Below the pieces are notes generated by a model. The model worked only from the letters and a program-made list of their open reading frames with translations, searched no databases and was not told the DNA's origin. Position numbers and translations under genes: made by a program. Positions 61,759 to 64,000 of a stretch of DNA of 64,000 nucleotides are shown piece after piece; within the stretch, counting starts at the first letter, position 1; the number at the start of each line of letters is the position of its first letter. This stretch comes from Shewanella sediminis HAW-EB3 (GTDB lineage: Bacteria > Pseudomonadota > Gammaproteobacteria > Enterobacterales > Shewanellaceae), in NCBI RefSeq assembly GCF_000018025.1, contig NC_009831.1, positions 5,246,001 to 5,310,000 of the forward strand, in the 5' to 3' direction.

Positions 61759-64000
<2,242 letters not shown>

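Overview
The window is a chromosomal block of a marine gammaproteobacterium, almost certainly Shewanella. The evidence is the argE<>argCBF divergon next to ppc, the split cytochrome c maturation cluster (ccmFGH plus a thioredoxin / ccmI / scyA / ccmABCDE), and murB-birA-coaA next to the tRNA-tufB cluster. Species cannot be named from sequence reading alone. Almost everything is housekeeping. I see no CRISPR array, insertion sequence, prophage or defence island.

Layout. (1) 1-7.7 kb: arginine biosynthesis (argF, argB, argC leftward; argE rightward), PEP carboxylase and a small DUF1439 lipoprotein. (2) 7.7-9.0 kb: cinA. (3) 9.5-15.1 kb: a complete leftward rRNA operon (16S-23S-5S, no spacer tRNA) with two promoters, boxA elements, RNase III processing stems and a terminator. 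(4) 15.2-24.1 kb: cytochrome c maturation. ccmF, ccmG, ccmH and a second thioredoxin-like gene run left; ccmI runs right; the c5-type cytochrome scyA runs left; ccmABCDE runs right. (5) 24.2-25.1 kb: an orphan periplasmic binding-protein gene. (6) 25.2-57.6 kb: one leftward super-cluster, in transcription order tRNA-Thr/Tyr/Gly-tufB, secE-nusG, rplKA, rplJL, rpoBC, rpsLG-fusA-tufA, then the S10, spc and alpha operons. The boundaries carry visible promoters, terminators and autoregulatory leaders (L10, rplL-rpoB attenuator, S10/L4, alpha/S4). (7) 57.8-60.8 kb: coaA rightward, murB-birA leftward. (8) 61.3-64.0 kb: the 3' part of a second leftward rRNA operon (tRNA-Asp, 5S, partial 23S), cut by the window end.

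How it works together. Regions 3, 6 and 8 supply nearly the whole transcription-translation apparatus (rRNA, ribosomal proteins, RNA polymerase, EF-G, EF-Tu, translocon subunits). Region 4 makes the haem-attachment machinery that a cytochrome-rich respiratory bacterium needs, and includes one of its client cytochromes. Region 1 makes arginine precursors and replenishes oxaloacetate.

Most notable points: the second tuf gene has a one-base deletion in an A-run that truncates it although the rest is intact; imperfect repeats lie just beyond the terminators of both rRNA operons; an inverted repeat brackets the -10 of the rplK promoter; the rpsL mRNA appears to begin with a perfect hairpin; and an FNR/CRP-like site lies between scyA and ccmA. 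None of these is a new system. They are the best leads in an otherwise conserved region.
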